From Pseudomonas sp. TH10 (GTDB lineage Bacteria > Pseudomonadota > Gammaproteobacteria > Pseudomonadales > Pseudomonadaceae): DNA of 44,943 bases. A model generated the notes under the pieces. That model was not told the DNA's origin. It searched no databases and saw only the letters and a list, made by a program, of their open reading frames with translations. The stretch covers positions 1-44,943 of the forward strand of contig NZ_JAEKEG010000028.1 of the NCBI RefSeq assembly GCF_016651255.1. The letters run 5' to 3'. The number at the start of each line of letters is the position of its first letter. Within the stretch, counting starts at the first letter, position 1. Shown here piece after piece: positions 1-9,493 of the stretch. The position numbers and the translations under genes were made by a program.

Positions 1-172
1 TCATCACCTGCAGGCGTCGGGTGAGCAGCAACATCACGAACAGCACCAGCGCGGCGAGGCCGAAGCGATAGACGATCGACACCGGGATAGCGACCACGCC
101 CAACTGCCATTTCAAGGCAATCCAGGTGGTGCCCCAGATCAGCACGGTCAGCAAATACAACGAAAGGTTCAT
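1..172 (-). CDS. EamA/DMT-family transporter, 5' part only
   Basis: The first 57 codons of a leftward gene that runs off the window start. The product begins MNLSLYLLTVLIWGTTW and continues with a second hydrophobic stretch ending in LVLFVMLLL. The early WGTTW sequence and closely spaced membrane helices are typical of EamA/DMT exporters, ten-helix inner-membrane proteins that export metabolites or drugs. The ATG at 172 is preceded by an AGGAG ribosome binding site. It is divergent from the AraC-type regulator at 311, which may control it. The substrate cannot be read from this fragment. Confidence 0.75.
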   Translation of the reverse strand, partial: MNLSLYLLTVLIWGTTWIALKWQLGVVAIPVSIVYRFGLAALVLFVMLLLTRRLQVM

Positions 173-310
173 GATCAAAACTCCTGAATAGGAGCTCAGT
201 GTCCTGCGTCGGGTTTCGGCGCACTTGCACAATCTTGCGCTTTTGTCGGCCGGCTGGCTGGCAGCGCGACGCCTACGGAGTAGGATGCAAGGCGTTGGAG
301 AGAACCGATC

Positions 311-1186
311 ATGACCGCAATCGATAGCCTGCAAGTCTTTCAAGCCCTTAACCGCTCGCAGAACGCTCGCCTTGTGCACAGCGCCGAGCTCGGTGACGGC
401 TTGTCTGCAGCGCTGTGGACCAACCACCACGACGCCCAGGAATACGAAGCGCCCAGCCACCACACGCTGTCCTGCTACATCGCCGGCGGCACCGGCACGT
501 TTCGTCGTGGTCAACCGGGCCTCAAGGGTGGGCCGGACAAATTGTGCATTCTGCCGGCCGATCACCAATCGGGTTGGGTGATCAATGGCGACATTCGTCT
601 CGCGCACCTGTATTTCAGCGCAGAACAATTTGCCCTCGGTTGTGTCACGTTGCTTGATCGCGAACCCCGAGAAATGCAGTTGCGCGAGCAGACCTTTCTC
701 GAAGACCCGCAGCAGGCTCAACGCTTTCGGCAGTTACTGACGCTGAACTGGGACGAACCCGCTGAACGTCTGCTGACCAGCAGCCTCGCCCACGAACTGA
801 TCAGCCACACATTGCTCAGCCAGGTTGGCGCGCGTCAGGGCTTGCGGCTGAAGGGCGGCCTCGCACCGCATCAGCGTCGGCAATTGGTCGAGTTCATCGA
901 CAGTCAGTTGGCCGAACCGATCAGCCTTGGGCAACTCGCCGGTTTGTGTGCGTTATCGGAATATCACTTTGCGCGAATGTTTCGCGTGAGCTTCGGTTTG
1001 CCGCCGCATCAGTACGTGCTGGCGCGACGCTTGAGTCGAGCGCGGGAGTTGTTGCGCAGCACGGCATTGCCGTTGGGGGAAATTGCGCTGGCCTGTGGGT
1101 TTGCCAGTGCGAGCCACTTTACCAATCGCTTCAAGCAGGTGTTGGGTGGGACGCCTGGCGAATATCGCCAAGCGTTTTTACGCTAG
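311..1186 (+). CDS. AraC-family transcriptional regulator
   Basis: A 291-residue protein with a cupin-like sensor region in the N-terminal half and a tandem helix-turn-helix AraC domain in the last 100 residues. Recognisable pieces are the first helix-turn-helix around LAGLCALSEYHFARMF and the second around IALACGFASASHFTNRFK, followed by the usual GGTPGEYR ending. The ATG at 311 has a GGAGAG ribosome binding site. It is transcribed away from the DMT transporter fragment, a common arrangement for a regulator and its exporter target. The effector is unknown. Confidence 0.9.
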   Translation: MTAIDSLQVFQALNRSQNARLVHSAELGDGLSAALWTNHHDAQEYEAPSHHTLSCYIAGGTGTFRRGQPGLKGGPDKLCILPADHQSGWVINGDIRLAHLYFSAEQFALGCVTLLDREPREMQLREQTFLEDPQQAQRFRQLLTLNWDEPAERLLTSSLAHELISHTLLSQVGARQGLRLKGGLAPHQRRQLVEFIDSQLAEPISLGQLAGLCALSEYHFARMFRVSFGLPPHQYVLARRLSRARELLRSTALPLGEIALACGFASASHFTNRFKQVLGGTPGEYRQAFLR

Positions 1187-1219
1187 GCTTGGGGGTTGGC
1201 GCCTGTGCTGCCGCCTTCG

Positions 1220-3649
1220 TCAGAACTCCAACGTACTCGATAGCATCACCTGCCGCGAATCCCCCATCGACACAAAGAACCGGCTCGCCGCCGAGGTGTA
1301 ATAAGTGCGATCAAACAGGTTCTTCACGTTGAGCTGAAACTTGAACTTCTGCCCCTCGACTTTGGTGTCATACGTGGCAAACGCATCGGCCACGGTGTAG
1401 CTCGGCAGATCAAAATCATTCACCGCGTTGCCCGCACGTTCGCCGACATAACGCGCCCCGGCGCCGATGCGCAATTGATCGCCACCGATCACACTGCCGA
1501 AGTCATACACCGCCGACAATGAGCCGCTGTTCTTCGCTACGTTCTGCAAACGCTTGCCTTTGTAATCCGGGTCTTCGGTGACTTCGGCATCGGTGTAGGC
1601 GTAGCTGCCGATCATGCTCCAGCGCTCACTCAGTTGACCGCTCAGATCCAGTTCAAGACCACGCGAACGCACTTCGCCTGCGGCGCTGTAGATCGTCGTC
1701 GGGCCTTCAGCGTTGGCCACCAGCACGTTGCGTTTCTTGATGTCGAACAGCGCGATGTTGCCGGTGATTCTCCCCGGCAGATCCAGCTTGGCGCCGACCT
1801 CCCATGACTTGGCCTCCTCGGGGGCGATGCTGCCATCGAGCACCGTGCTGCTGCCACTCAGCGGCGCGATCGTCGAATTGGGTTTGAACGATTCGGTGTA
1901 GCTGCCGTAGAACGACAAGGCGTCGGTGTAGCGATAGACCAGACCCGCACGAGGTACCCATTTCTGCCCGTTGCTGTCGGTGTTGGCCTTGAACGGCACG
2001 CCTTTGCCGGCGTACTGGTCGTACTCCTGAAAGCGCCCGCCCGCGACCAGAATCCACTGATCGGTGAGGTGAATCGAGTCCTGCATGAACACCGAATCGC
2101 TGCGCAGTTCATCGGTCTGCGCGCTGTCGGCGGCACTGACCGTGGTGCCTGCGACTTCACGGCCATAGACCGGATTGACGTAGCTGAAGGTGCTCAGGCT
2201 TTTCTGGCGGATCAGGTCGGCGCGGTAGATCTTGCGGTACTCGTCGTCAACGCCAAACACCAGATCATGCTGCATGCCCAGCACATTGACTTTGCCTTCG
2301 AGGCTGGCCGTGATGAAACGGTCGGTGCTGATCGCGTTTTGCGTGCCGTCCATGCTGCGGGTCAGCGTGCCTTTCTTGGTGTCGATAGCGGTTACGCGCA
2401 CTTGACTGGCGTCGTAGGTTTCGCGGTTCCAGCTGTAGCCGAAGTGAGCTTTCCAGTCGTCATTCAGTTCATGGTCAGCTTCGAAGTGGTACAGATCCGA
2501 GCGGCCTTCCATGTTGTTGAACGGCTCGTCGAGGCGCTCGTTGCGCGAGATGTCCAGTGGGTGATTGGTGCGCGGATCGATCAGCGTGCCACGGTCGAAC
2601 GGCGTGAGAAATTCACGGTGTTCGTAGCCGAACGTCAGCTGGGTGTTTTCGCCGAACCAGGCCAGCGAAGGGGCGATCAACGTTTCGCGGTGAGTGCCAA
2701 AATTGCGCCAGTAATCTTCATCTTCGTGATCCAGCACCATGCGATAGGCCAGCCCGGAATCGCCCAGTGCGCCAGTGCTGTCGAAGGTGCCGCCGCTGCC
2801 GTTCTTGCCGTCGCCATAGGTCGAACCGCGCAAGGTCAGGGCGTTGTACTGGGCCAGCTGAGGCTTTTTGCTGACCATGTTGACCACGCCGCCCGGGTCT
2901 TGGATCCCGTAGAGCAAGGAGGCCGGCCCCTTGAGCACTTCGACGCGATCGACCGTGGCGTTCATGCCACGGCCCTGCACGATCGGCATGCCGTCACGCA
3001 TGATCGAGCCGTTGCGGTTGTCGCCGAAACCACGCGTCATCACCGAATCCTGGGTGCTGCCCAACGTATTCCCTTGAGTGATGCCGCTGACGTTGGCGAG
3101 TGCATCGTCGAGGTTGCGCGGCGCCTGATCGCGGATGACCTGCGCCGGGATGACGTTGACGGTCTGCGGCGTTTCCTGCAACGACGCCGAGGAGCGCATC
3201 ACCGAACTGGTTTCCGGCGGCTGATAACTCATCGAATCATCGCGCATCGAGGTGATGGTGGTGGCGCCGAGGTTGAGCGCGCCCTCGGTCGGTTTTGGCT
3301 CCAGCGCCAGAGTGTGGCTGTCGGTACGACGGAAGCTCAGACCCGAGCCGCTGAGCAGCCGTTGCAGCGCTTGCTCGGCGCTCATCTGACCATTGACCGC
3401 AGGGGCAGTGAGACCGTAAGGCGCTTCATCGGTGTAGACCACGCTTTGCCCGGTGACCCGACTGAAGTCGTTCAGGGCTTGCGGCAACGGCTTGGCACCC
3501 AGTGCGAAATTGAACTGTTTCTGCGCCTGACTGCTGACGGTTTCAGCCGCGAGAGCGACGCTCATCGGCAACAGCGCCAACGCCGAAAAACTCAACGCCG
3601 ACACGCCCAACCACTGTTTGACCGAACCCGATTTTGCCCTGGACTTCAT
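1220..3649 (-). CDS. TonB-dependent siderophore receptor with STN signalling domain
   Basis: An 809-residue outer-membrane receptor for a ferric siderophore. It has a signal peptide (about residues 1-35, ending near ALAAE), an STN domain (about 45-115) that contacts the periplasmic part of FecR, a plug domain with the usual ETPQTVNVIP and VEVLKGPASLLYG sequences, and a long beta-barrel ending in the aromatic residue F typical of outer-membrane proteins. The STN domain makes it a transducer type that reports ligand binding. The fecR and fecI genes lie just upstream on the same strand, so it should be switched on by that sigma factor. The siderophore cannot be named; the family includes FoxA- and FpvA-like receptors. 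Confidence 0.93.
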   Translation of the reverse strand: MKSRAKSGSVKQWLGVSALSFSALALLPMSVALAAETVSSQAQKQFNFALGAKPLPQALNDFSRVTGQSVVYTDEAPYGLTAPAVNGQMSAEQALQRLLSGSGLSFRRTDSHTLALEPKPTEGALNLGATTITSMRDDSMSYQPPETSSVMRSSASLQETPQTVNVIPAQVIRDQAPRNLDDALANVSGITQGNTLGSTQDSVMTRGFGDNRNGSIMRDGMPIVQGRGMNATVDRVEVLKGPASLLYGIQDPGGVVNMVSKKPQLAQYNALTLRGSTYGDGKNGSGGTFDSTGALGDSGLAYRMVLDHEDEDYWRNFGTHRETLIAPSLAWFGENTQLTFGYEHREFLTPFDRGTLIDPRTNHPLDISRNERLDEPFNNMEGRSDLYHFEADHELNDDWKAHFGYSWNRETYDASQVRVTAIDTKKGTLTRSMDGTQNAISTDRFITASLEGKVNVLGMQHDLVFGVDDEYRKIYRADLIRQKSLSTFSYVNPVYGREVAGTTVSAADSAQTDELRSDSVFMQDSIHLTDQWILVAGGRFQEYDQYAGKGVPFKANTDSNGQKWVPRAGLVYRYTDALSFYGSYTESFKPNSTIAPLSGSSTVLDGSIAPEEAKSWEVGAKLDLPGRITGNIALFDIKKRNVLVANAEGPTTIYSAAGEVRSRGLELDLSGQLSERWSMIGSYAYTDAEVTEDPDYKGKRLQNVAKNSGSLSAVYDFGSVIGGDQLRIGAGARYVGERAGNAVNDFDLPSYTVADAFATYDTKVEGQKFKFQLNVKNLFDRTYYTSAASRFFVSMGDSRQVMLSSTLEF

Positions 3650-3758
3650 TGCTCAATGACCTGTGTAGAACCGCAACGGATGCGAATGACTCGCAGTTTC
3701 AGTCACTACACGGATGGGACTCGGGTTTACCTCACCTTGATTTTTGAAATATTTGTAG

Positions 3759-3813
3759 AAGATCAAAAGATCGTCCGAAGGCTCGGGCCGCGTTCGGACG
3801 ATCTTTTGATCTT
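3759..3813. repeat. 21-bp perfect inverted repeat between fecR and the receptor
   Basis: Arms at 3759-3779 and 3793-3813 are exact reverse complements (AAGATCAAAAGATCGTCCGAA), with a 13-base loop. The stem abuts the fecR stop codon, so it may stop or attenuate transcription from the fecI-fecR operon before the receptor. The right half recurs at 29964-29993, so it is also a dispersed element. Confidence 0.8.
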
Positions 3814-3816
3814 GCT

Positions 3817-4805
3817 CTACCGCAAAATAATCAGATGCCCGAACACCTCGGTCTGCTCAAACCCCAACACCCCCTGCAATGAACTCAACACCGCCCGGGG
3901 ATCCTTGCTCGGGAAACTGCCGCTGACCCGGCGTGCCGCCAGTTCATCGTTCAGCAACAGGATCCGCCCCGGGTAATAGCGTCCAAGGTCACTCACCACA
4001 TCCGCCAGCGGCGCCTGTAGTAATTGAGCCAGCCCTGGCGCCAGGCCAGTTGCGCTTCACTGTCCACACTCTGGAGTTGCTCCGCAGAGCCGGCGCCGTA
4101 AGTCACCTGCTGGCCCGCGCCGACAATCTGCTGCGCAGCCTGCCTGTGCGCCGTGACACCGACGCGCCCCGACAGCACCGTCACCTGAGCGCCAACAGGT
4201 TGCAGGCGTACCTCGAACTGCGTGCCCAATACCCGCGCCTGACCTTGTTCGGCGTCGACGACAAAAGGCTCGCCGGTATGAACGACACTGAAAAAACCGG
4301 CGCCGCGACGCAAATGCACGTGCCGTTCACCGCCAGTGAAATCCACAGCGATGGCGCTGTCCGCATCGAGCGTCACCTGGGACTGATCAGCCAGCGTCAC
4401 CGTGCGGATCTCCCCCGGAGCCGACACATAGTCCGCCCCCAGGTCATCCAGCCAGCGCATCGGCTGCCAACCGACGCTCATGCCGACCATCAACAACAGA
4501 CAAGCCGCCACTGCCAATCCACCGGCCCAGCGCCGCACAGGGTACTGGCCGGAACGATTCATCGCATCGAGGTAACCCTGCAAGGCAAGCGCATCTTCGG
4601 CGGCCAGGGTGCGCGCCGGAGCTTCGCTCAATTCCCACACGACCTGGGCCTGGGCGTACGCCTCGGCATGCGCCGGATCTGCACGCAGCCATTGGCTGAA
4701 AATCAGTTGATCGCCAGCGCTCGGCCGATCATGCAACAGGCTCAGCCAGGCAAAAGCCGCCTGCTCCTGAGCGGGCGTCGGGCTGACGCGGTCGATGTGA
4801 GTCAC
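3817..4805 (-). CDS. fecR: FecR-family anti-sigma factor / sigma regulator (frameshifted)
   Basis: An inner-membrane regulator that passes the signal from the receptor STN domain to the FecI-type sigma factor. The N-terminal cytoplasmic domain carries the family sequence AAFAWLSLLHDRPSAGDQLIFSQWL (given in part), one membrane helix lies near residues 95-112 (AVAACLLLMVGMSVGW), and the FecR domain follows (APGEIRTVTLADQSQV). The frame breaks near 4017. The intact reading is LNYYQAPLADVV, which needs one extra C on the coding strand; without it translation stops at 3993. With that base restored the gene encodes 329 residues, the family length. It starts at GTG 4805, overlapping the sigma gene by GTGA. 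Sequencing error is the likelier explanation. Confidence 0.85.
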
Positions 4806-5368
4806 GGTGCTTTCCCTGGCGTGCGTGGCGCGGGTTCGCGCAGGCTGGCCTTGCAGGCCTCGAGGGCGCGCATCATATGTTTTTCCACGGCACTTTGGGA
4901 CAGGCCCATGGCTTTGGCGATTTCCGCGTATTTGCGACCGTGGATGCGATTGAGCAGAAAAATCTGCCGCGTGCGCTCGGGCAATGCGCGCAACGCCGCC
5001 TCGACGTGGCGCAGATCATTGCCGGCTTCCAGCGCCGCCTCGGGCTCGCTGCCATGGCTGTCCGGCTGGTCCGGCAACCACCCCTCGTTGCTGCGCACCC
5101 TTGCGCCTTCGCTGCGCAAATGGTCGATGGCAATGTTGCCGGCACAACGCAGCAGGTAGGTACTCAGTTCCTCGACCTGCACCAATGGCCGCCGCCAGAA
5201 ACGCAGGAACAAGTCCTGCACCAGATCGGCGGCCGTCGCCCGACAGCCCACCCGCCGGCTGACCAATGCCTCCATTTGCGAGCGCTGGGACAGGAACACT
5301 TGCAGGAAATGCGCGCGTCCCTCGCCTTGTTGTTCGTCTTCACTGGATTCGGGCGGGACGCCGATCAT
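4802..5368 (-). CDS. FecI-type ECF sigma factor
   Basis: A 188-residue extracytoplasmic-function sigma factor of the iron-starvation group. Region 2 (DLVQDLFLRFWRRP and STYLLRCAGNIAIDHLR) and region 4 (LPERTRQIFLLNRIHGRKYAEIA, given as the helix-turn-helix core) are clear. I chose the ATG at 5368 (MIGVPPESSEDEQ), 4 bases after the DUF3325 stop; a TTG at 5395 would add nine unlikely residues. It should direct transcription of the receptor gene when FecR relays siderophore binding. It is translationally coupled to the gene before and to fecR after. Confidence 0.93.
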   Translation of the reverse strand: MIGVPPESSEDEQQGEGRAHFLQVFLSQRSQMEALVSRRVGCRATAADLVQDLFLRFWRRPLVQVEELSTYLLRCAGNIAIDHLRSEGARVRSNEGWLPDQPDSHGSEPEAALEAGNDLRHVEAALRALPERTRQIFLLNRIHGRKYAEIAKAMGLSQSAVEKHMMRALEACKASLREPAPRTPGKAP

Positions 5369-5372
5369 CGAG

Positions 5373-5699
5373 TCATGACTGCGCGAGCACGGCAACAGGG
5401 CTGGCGAGCAGGCTCAGGCCTGCGAGCGCCAGCACCAGGCGCGGGCGATAGGGCAACAACAGCACCAGCAACAAGGCACTGAGCATCAGTACCGCAAACC
5501 ATTCGACCAGGCCAAGGCCCCAACCGATCCGGCTCACCAGAGTCCATGGCGAAACAGCCAGCAGCGACCAACCGGCCAGCTTCAGGAGCTTGCGGCGACC
5601 CGCTGTGGGCCTGTGACCGAGCAGTTCGGCGTGATGCCGGTCCATCGACAGACACAACACGGTAAAACCGCTGTAGCAGAGCAACAGGGCCAGCAGCAT
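5373..5699 (-). CDS. DUF3325 membrane protein
   Basis: A 108-residue hydrophobic protein with an N-terminal helix (LLALLLCYSGFTVLCLSM), the DRHH motif just after it, and two further hydrophobic stretches. This fits DUF3325, a family of unknown function usually found beside PepSY-type and DUF3649 membrane proteins in iron-uptake loci, as here. It directly follows the PepSY protein on the coding strand with no gap (5699/5700). Confidence 0.8.
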   Translation of the reverse strand: MLLALLLCYSGFTVLCLSMDRHHAELLGHRPTAGRRKLLKLAGWSLLAVSPWTLVSRIGWGLGLVEWFAVLMLSALLLVLLLPYRPRLVLALAGLSLLASPVAVLAQS

Positions 5700-7279
5700 T
5701 CAGTTCACCTCTCGCTCTAGGCTGACGGCCGGTGCACGTTGGCGGGTGGTGGTTGCAACCCGGCCGCTGCGGCGCATTTTCCATGCGGCCCAGGCCAGGA
5801 ACAGGCCGCTACCCAGGCAAGCCAGGTCAAATCCGGCCATCGCCCAATCACCTTGGGTCAGGGCCGCTACCAGGTGATGCGAGGTGGTCAGCGCATTGAG
5901 CAATGGAATGCCGCAGAACAGCAGCGCAGCCAGGATCAGTTGCTCAACCCAGGCGCTGCGCCCAGGGCGGATCCCGGCATGAATCACACTCAGGCCCCAC
6001 AGGATAAAGAAGCTGTTGATCTCCCAGTCCGCTCGGCCAGTCATGTGCACCGGCAGCAGGCGGTTGGCCCAGAAGAACGCCGCCACCGCGACCGTCAGCC
6101 CGGCCATGCTGGCAATGTTCAGGACTTCCACCAGCCGCAACTCGAACGGCATCACGCCACTCTTTGCATGCTTGAGTTGGCGCTTGCCCAGCCAGATCAC
6201 CAGCCCGGTGCCTATCACCGCCGTGCTCGCCAGGCCGCAGATAAAGTACAGCCAACGCAACACCGGGCCGGCAAAACGGCCCATATGCAAGCCGTAGAAA
6301 CTGCCGGCGACAGCCATCGCTGCCGGTTGCTCGGGCGTGGCACTGAGCAGTTGGCCGGTGACGCCATTGAAGGTCACGGCACTGCTCGCATCGTGCACTA
6401 CCCGATCGGCACCGTCGCGCACCAGCACGACCGAGGCATTGGCATCTGCCGGATTATTCACCGTCAAGCGCGCCACACGCCCCCGGCCCACTGCTCCCGC
6501 GCCCGCTCCAGCAGCGGCGCCATCGGCGCCAACTGACCCGGGGTACCGGCGAGTTCCGGCGTGCTGGAGGCAGGGAAGACCTCATCGTAGAACGCCCGCA
6601 CATCGCCTTTGTAGGAAGCGAGGATGCTCGCCGGCATGACCATCGCCATGAAAATCACCAGGCTGCTGTAGGTGATCATCAAGTGAAACGGCAACACCAG
6701 CACGCCCACGGCGTTATGCCCGTCGAGCCAGGAACGCTGGCCTTTGCGCGGTCGGAAGGTGAAGAAGTCCTTGAAGATTTTCTTGTGGGTGATGATCCCG
6801 GTGATCAGTGCGACAAACATCACCATGGCCGCGATGGTCGACAGCCAGCGTCCCCACGGATAAGGCATCTGCAACTGGAAATGAAAGCGGTAAAAGAACT
6901 CGCCGCCACGGGTCTCCCGCTCCTGCACTTCAGTACCGGTTTGGGGGTCGAGGCTTTTTTCACTGAACTGGCCACGCTCACCGCGCTTGGCGGGCGACTG
7001 TTGCCAGCGCACCGTCAGTGCCGGTTGACGAGCGCTCGGCAGGTCGATCAGCCAGCGCGAAGCTCCCGGTGCGTGCTCCTGCAGATAGTGCTGGGCAAGA
7101 TCGAGGCTGTGTTCCGAGGAGACCGACCGCGCCGCAATTTCCGGCTGCATCCAGTGACTGATTTCATCCTTGAAGTAGGCCAGGGTGCCGGTCAGGAAAA
7201 TCGCGAACAACAGCCAGCCGAAGATCAGTCCCGTCCAGGTGTGCAACCAGGCCATCGCCTGACGAAAACCCTCTTTCAT
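5700..7279 (-). CDS. PepSY-associated TM helix protein, iron-regulated (frameshifted)
   Basis: An inner-membrane protein of the PiuB-like PepSY_TM family, thought to help reduce or release iron from imported ferri-siderophores. It starts at ATG 7279 (MKEGFRQAMAWLHTWTG), overlapping the DUF3649 gene by ATGA. The early LHTWTGLIFGW, the DGHNAVGVLVLPFHL helix and several later membrane segments are typical. The frame breaks in the C run at 6480-6484: six instead of five C would give EQWAGGRVARLTV and one 526-residue protein, the family size. This is most likely a homopolymer sequencing error. Confidence 0.87.
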
Positions 7280-7581
7280 GCCTGCCCCATCCAGTAAGCC
7301 ACACCGGAAACTGCCGCCAGCACCAGGGCTGGAACAATCAAGCCGTACCAGGCCTGCCACGCACTGCGGCAGGCAAAGCACCACAGCACGGCGCACAGGT
7401 ACACCAGAAACGAGATCATCATCCCGGTCACCACCGCTTCGGCGCGCGGCATCGGCAGCCAAAGGGTCACGCTGACACTGGCCAATGCGGCGACCACATA
7501 GCCACCCACCACGGCGGCAAGCACCCGCGAGGTGACCGCCAGTCGATAAGAAACGGGGAGCGCTCTGGTTTTGACTTTCAT
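7276..7581 (-). CDS. DUF3649 membrane protein
   Basis: A 101-residue protein with three predicted membrane helices (LAAVVGGYVVAALASVSVTL, then a pair in the C-terminal half) and an RVLAAVVGGY sequence typical of DUF3649. It is the first gene of the iron block and lies just below the Fur box at 7640-7658. The function is unknown; it always travels with the PepSY and DUF3325 proteins in loci of this kind. Its stop overlaps the start of the PepSY gene. Confidence 0.82.
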   Translation of the reverse strand: MKVKTRALPVSYRLAVTSRVLAAVVGGYVVAALASVSVTLWLPMPRAEAVVTGMMISFLVYLCAVLWCFACRSAWQAWYGLIVPALVLAAVSGVAYWMGQA

Positions 7582-7639
7582 GTTTCGGCCTTGAAACAGT
7601 GGAGCTGCGCGATCATCACGCGGCTAAGCAGGCGCCAAT

Positions 7640-7658
7640 AATAATGATAAATATTCTC
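7640..7658 (-). promoter_or_regulatory. Fur box upstream of the iron operon
   Basis: The 19 bases AATAATGATAAATATTCTC match the classical Fur consensus (GATAATGATAATCATTATC) at 15 of 19 positions. The site lies about 60 bases upstream of the DUF3649 start, where a repressor would cover the promoter. Iron-replete Fur should therefore silence the whole operon, including the sigma factor. Confidence 0.8.
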
Positions 7659-7744
7659 ATACGCAAAAGAGTTCGATGAGACTTGAGTCAGACCGCCGCC
7701 CGCAGCAAGCTCGCTCTCAAAGGGTTCGCGCCCCACCCAAATAA

Positions 7745-7772
7745 AAACGGGCCTGCATATGCAGGCCCGTTT
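7745..7772 (-). terminator. Rho-independent terminator of the HPF-like gene
   Basis: Perfect inverted repeat AAACGGGCCTGC / GCAGGCCCGTTT around ATAT. Read leftward it is followed by a T run (TTTTTAT), and it lies 30 bases after the stop of the gene at 7803. Confidence 0.85.
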
Positions 7773-7802
7773 GTCGTTGGCTGGAAAAGATCACATCAGG
7801 CG

Positions 7803-8210
7803 TCAGCCGTTTTGCGCAGCCTGTTCGTTCTCGAGAAACTCGTCTTCGAGCAGTGCATCAGCCTGAACCCTTTCGAACGGCACGATCGCGGCGCGTGGTT
7901 TACCTCGCAGTTTGCCGAAAAGGTGCTCCAGGGCGTGCTCGAGTTTTTCGGCGGCGCCGTCGATCGCCTGTTCCAGCGAATCGGCTTTGTGGGTCACGGA
8001 AATCGGTTGATGGCCTTTTGGCCGCGCTTCCAGTTGGCAGCGCATGTCATGGGGACCAGGTTTGTCACCGTTCTCGTCGCTCAGGTGGACTTCGACACGG
8101 GTCAGGTCTTCTTCATAACGTTCGAGCGTGCTCTCAATGGTTGTACGTACCCACTCCTCCAGTCGTTGACTACTTTGAATATGGTTATCGCTGTTGACTT
8201 GGATTTGCAT
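7803..8210 (-). CDS. HPF/RaiA-family ribosome-associated protein
   Basis: A 135-residue protein that begins MQIQVNSDNHIQSSQRLEEW and has the beta-alpha-beta-beta-beta-alpha pattern of the S30AE (sigma-54 modulation) fold. That fold binds the ribosomal decoding centre and hibernates ribosomes. The charged C-terminal tail is longer than in E. coli HPF. It is a second-copy type rather than the rpoN-linked hpf, because no rpoN or ptsN gene is nearby. It is a single-gene unit with its own terminator. Confidence 0.85.
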   Translation of the reverse strand: MQIQVNSDNHIQSSQRLEEWVRTTIESTLERYEEDLTRVEVHLSDENGDKPGPHDMRCQLEARPKGHQPISVTHKADSLEQAIDGAAEKLEHALEHLFGKLRGKPRAAIVPFERVQADALLEDEFLENEQAAQNG

Positions 8211-8410
8211 AGTTCATCCCTTATTTCAGCTAGCTCGCGAGGGGCCTTGAATTGAATTTCCTGACCCCTTGGTTACAACAATCGGCCCGACTGCCAAACA
8301 TTTCAACCCCTGAAAAAAGAAAAATATTCATTCGCAAAAAAAGCCGGACAACCAAGCAAAGCGCTGGTAAGGTCGGGAGTTGGGTCGCCTCGCAACCCTG
8401 CAAAATTTGC

Positions 8411-9358
8411 TCACAATTGCCCGTCATTCAACGGGTGCAAACTGCGAAAAATCCCCGCCTCTTCGACCAGCCAATCATGCACCGCACGCACGCCCGGATG
8501 GCTCAACGCCCCAGGTGCATAGAGCAATACGTAACGTTTGTGGTTAGGCACTGACAGCCCGAACGGCACGATCAACGTCCCTCGTTCCAGCTCATCATTG
8601 AGCAGCGTGCGCCGGGCAATCGCCACGCCCATACCGGCAATCGCCGCTTCGATGGTCAGATGATTCCGATTGAAGGTATGCCCGCGCCGTACGTCGGCCC
8701 CTTCAAAACCGATCGCATTCAGATAAAACTCCCACTCCGCATATTCGTAACTGCCGCGCCAGGCAGTGATGTCGTGCAGTAACGGGAAATGCAGCAGGTC
8801 CGCCGGGCCATGCAGCGGCGGACGTCCGCGCAACAGACTCGGCGCACACACCGGGAAAATCTGCTCGTCGAGCAAGGCTGTGGATAACAACCCTGGATAA
8901 CTGCCGTCGTTCAGATCAATCGCCAGATCAAAGTCGCCCTCATGCAACGGCACGCTGCTGTCCTCGGCGACCAGCCGCAACTGGATGTCCGGATAGCGCT
9001 GTTGCAAGCGTGGCAGACGCGGCGTCAGCCATTTGCTGAGGAACGACGGAATCGATCGCAGACGCAAAATCCCGCTGATCATCCCGGCGTCGAGTCGGCG
9101 CAGCTCCGCATCAATGCTGCCGTACGCCTCGTTGACGGTAATGGCCAGGCGTTGCCCTTCCGCACTCAGCTCCACGCCGCGAGCGCGCCGGTGGAACAAG
9201 CGAAACCCGAGACGCTCTTCCAACTGACGAATTTGCTGGCTGACCGCCCCCGGTGTGATGTGCAGTTCTTCTGCGCAACGGGTAAATGACAGGTGCCGCG
9301 CGGCACAGGAAAACACCTGCAGCCAGACGTAGGTCTGGGCATGCAATTGACGACTCAT
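8411..9358 (-). CDS. LysR-family regulator (GcvA-like), divergent from sdaA
   Basis: A 315-residue LysR protein with an N-terminal winged helix (FTRCAEELHITPGAVSQQIR, residues about 25-45) and an effector domain containing FDLAIDLNDGSYPGL. The pattern matches the GcvA-like branch that regulates amino-acid genes. It is transcribed away from the L-serine dehydratase gene across a 135-base gap, so it probably controls that gene and its permease. Confidence 0.88.
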   Translation of the reverse strand: MSRQLHAQTYVWLQVFSCAARHLSFTRCAEELHITPGAVSQQIRQLEERLGFRLFHRRARGVELSAEGQRLAITVNEAYGSIDAELRRLDAGMISGILRLRSIPSFLSKWLTPRLPRLQQRYPDIQLRLVAEDSSVPLHEGDFDLAIDLNDGSYPGLLSTALLDEQIFPVCAPSLLRGRPPLHGPADLLHFPLLHDITAWRGSYEYAEWEFYLNAIGFEGADVRRGHTFNRNHLTIEAAIAGMGVAIARRTLLNDELERGTLIVPFGLSVPNHKRYVLLYAPGALSHPGVRAVHDWLVEEAGIFRSLHPLNDGQL

Positions 9359-9493
9359 CGTTTAGTCCTGCTAAAGGCTTACTTAGGAAGTTTCGTTAGT
9401 CACGTCGGACCGAGGTAGGCAGTATCGCCGACATTGCGCTTGTCCTACAAAAAATGGCGGCGATTTTTCTTCCATTGCTTGTAAGGCTTTAGC

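Noticed and set aside
3650..3758. A FecI-type promoter before the receptor
   Set aside because: A GGTAAACC ... GTGTAGT pattern can be seen on the minus strand, but it is too weak to call without a mapped transcription start.
2069..3976. A 635-codon open frame opposite the receptor gene
   Set aside because: It is antisense to a clear TonB-dependent receptor and has no family resemblance; long antisense frames are usual in G+C-rich Pseudomonas genes.
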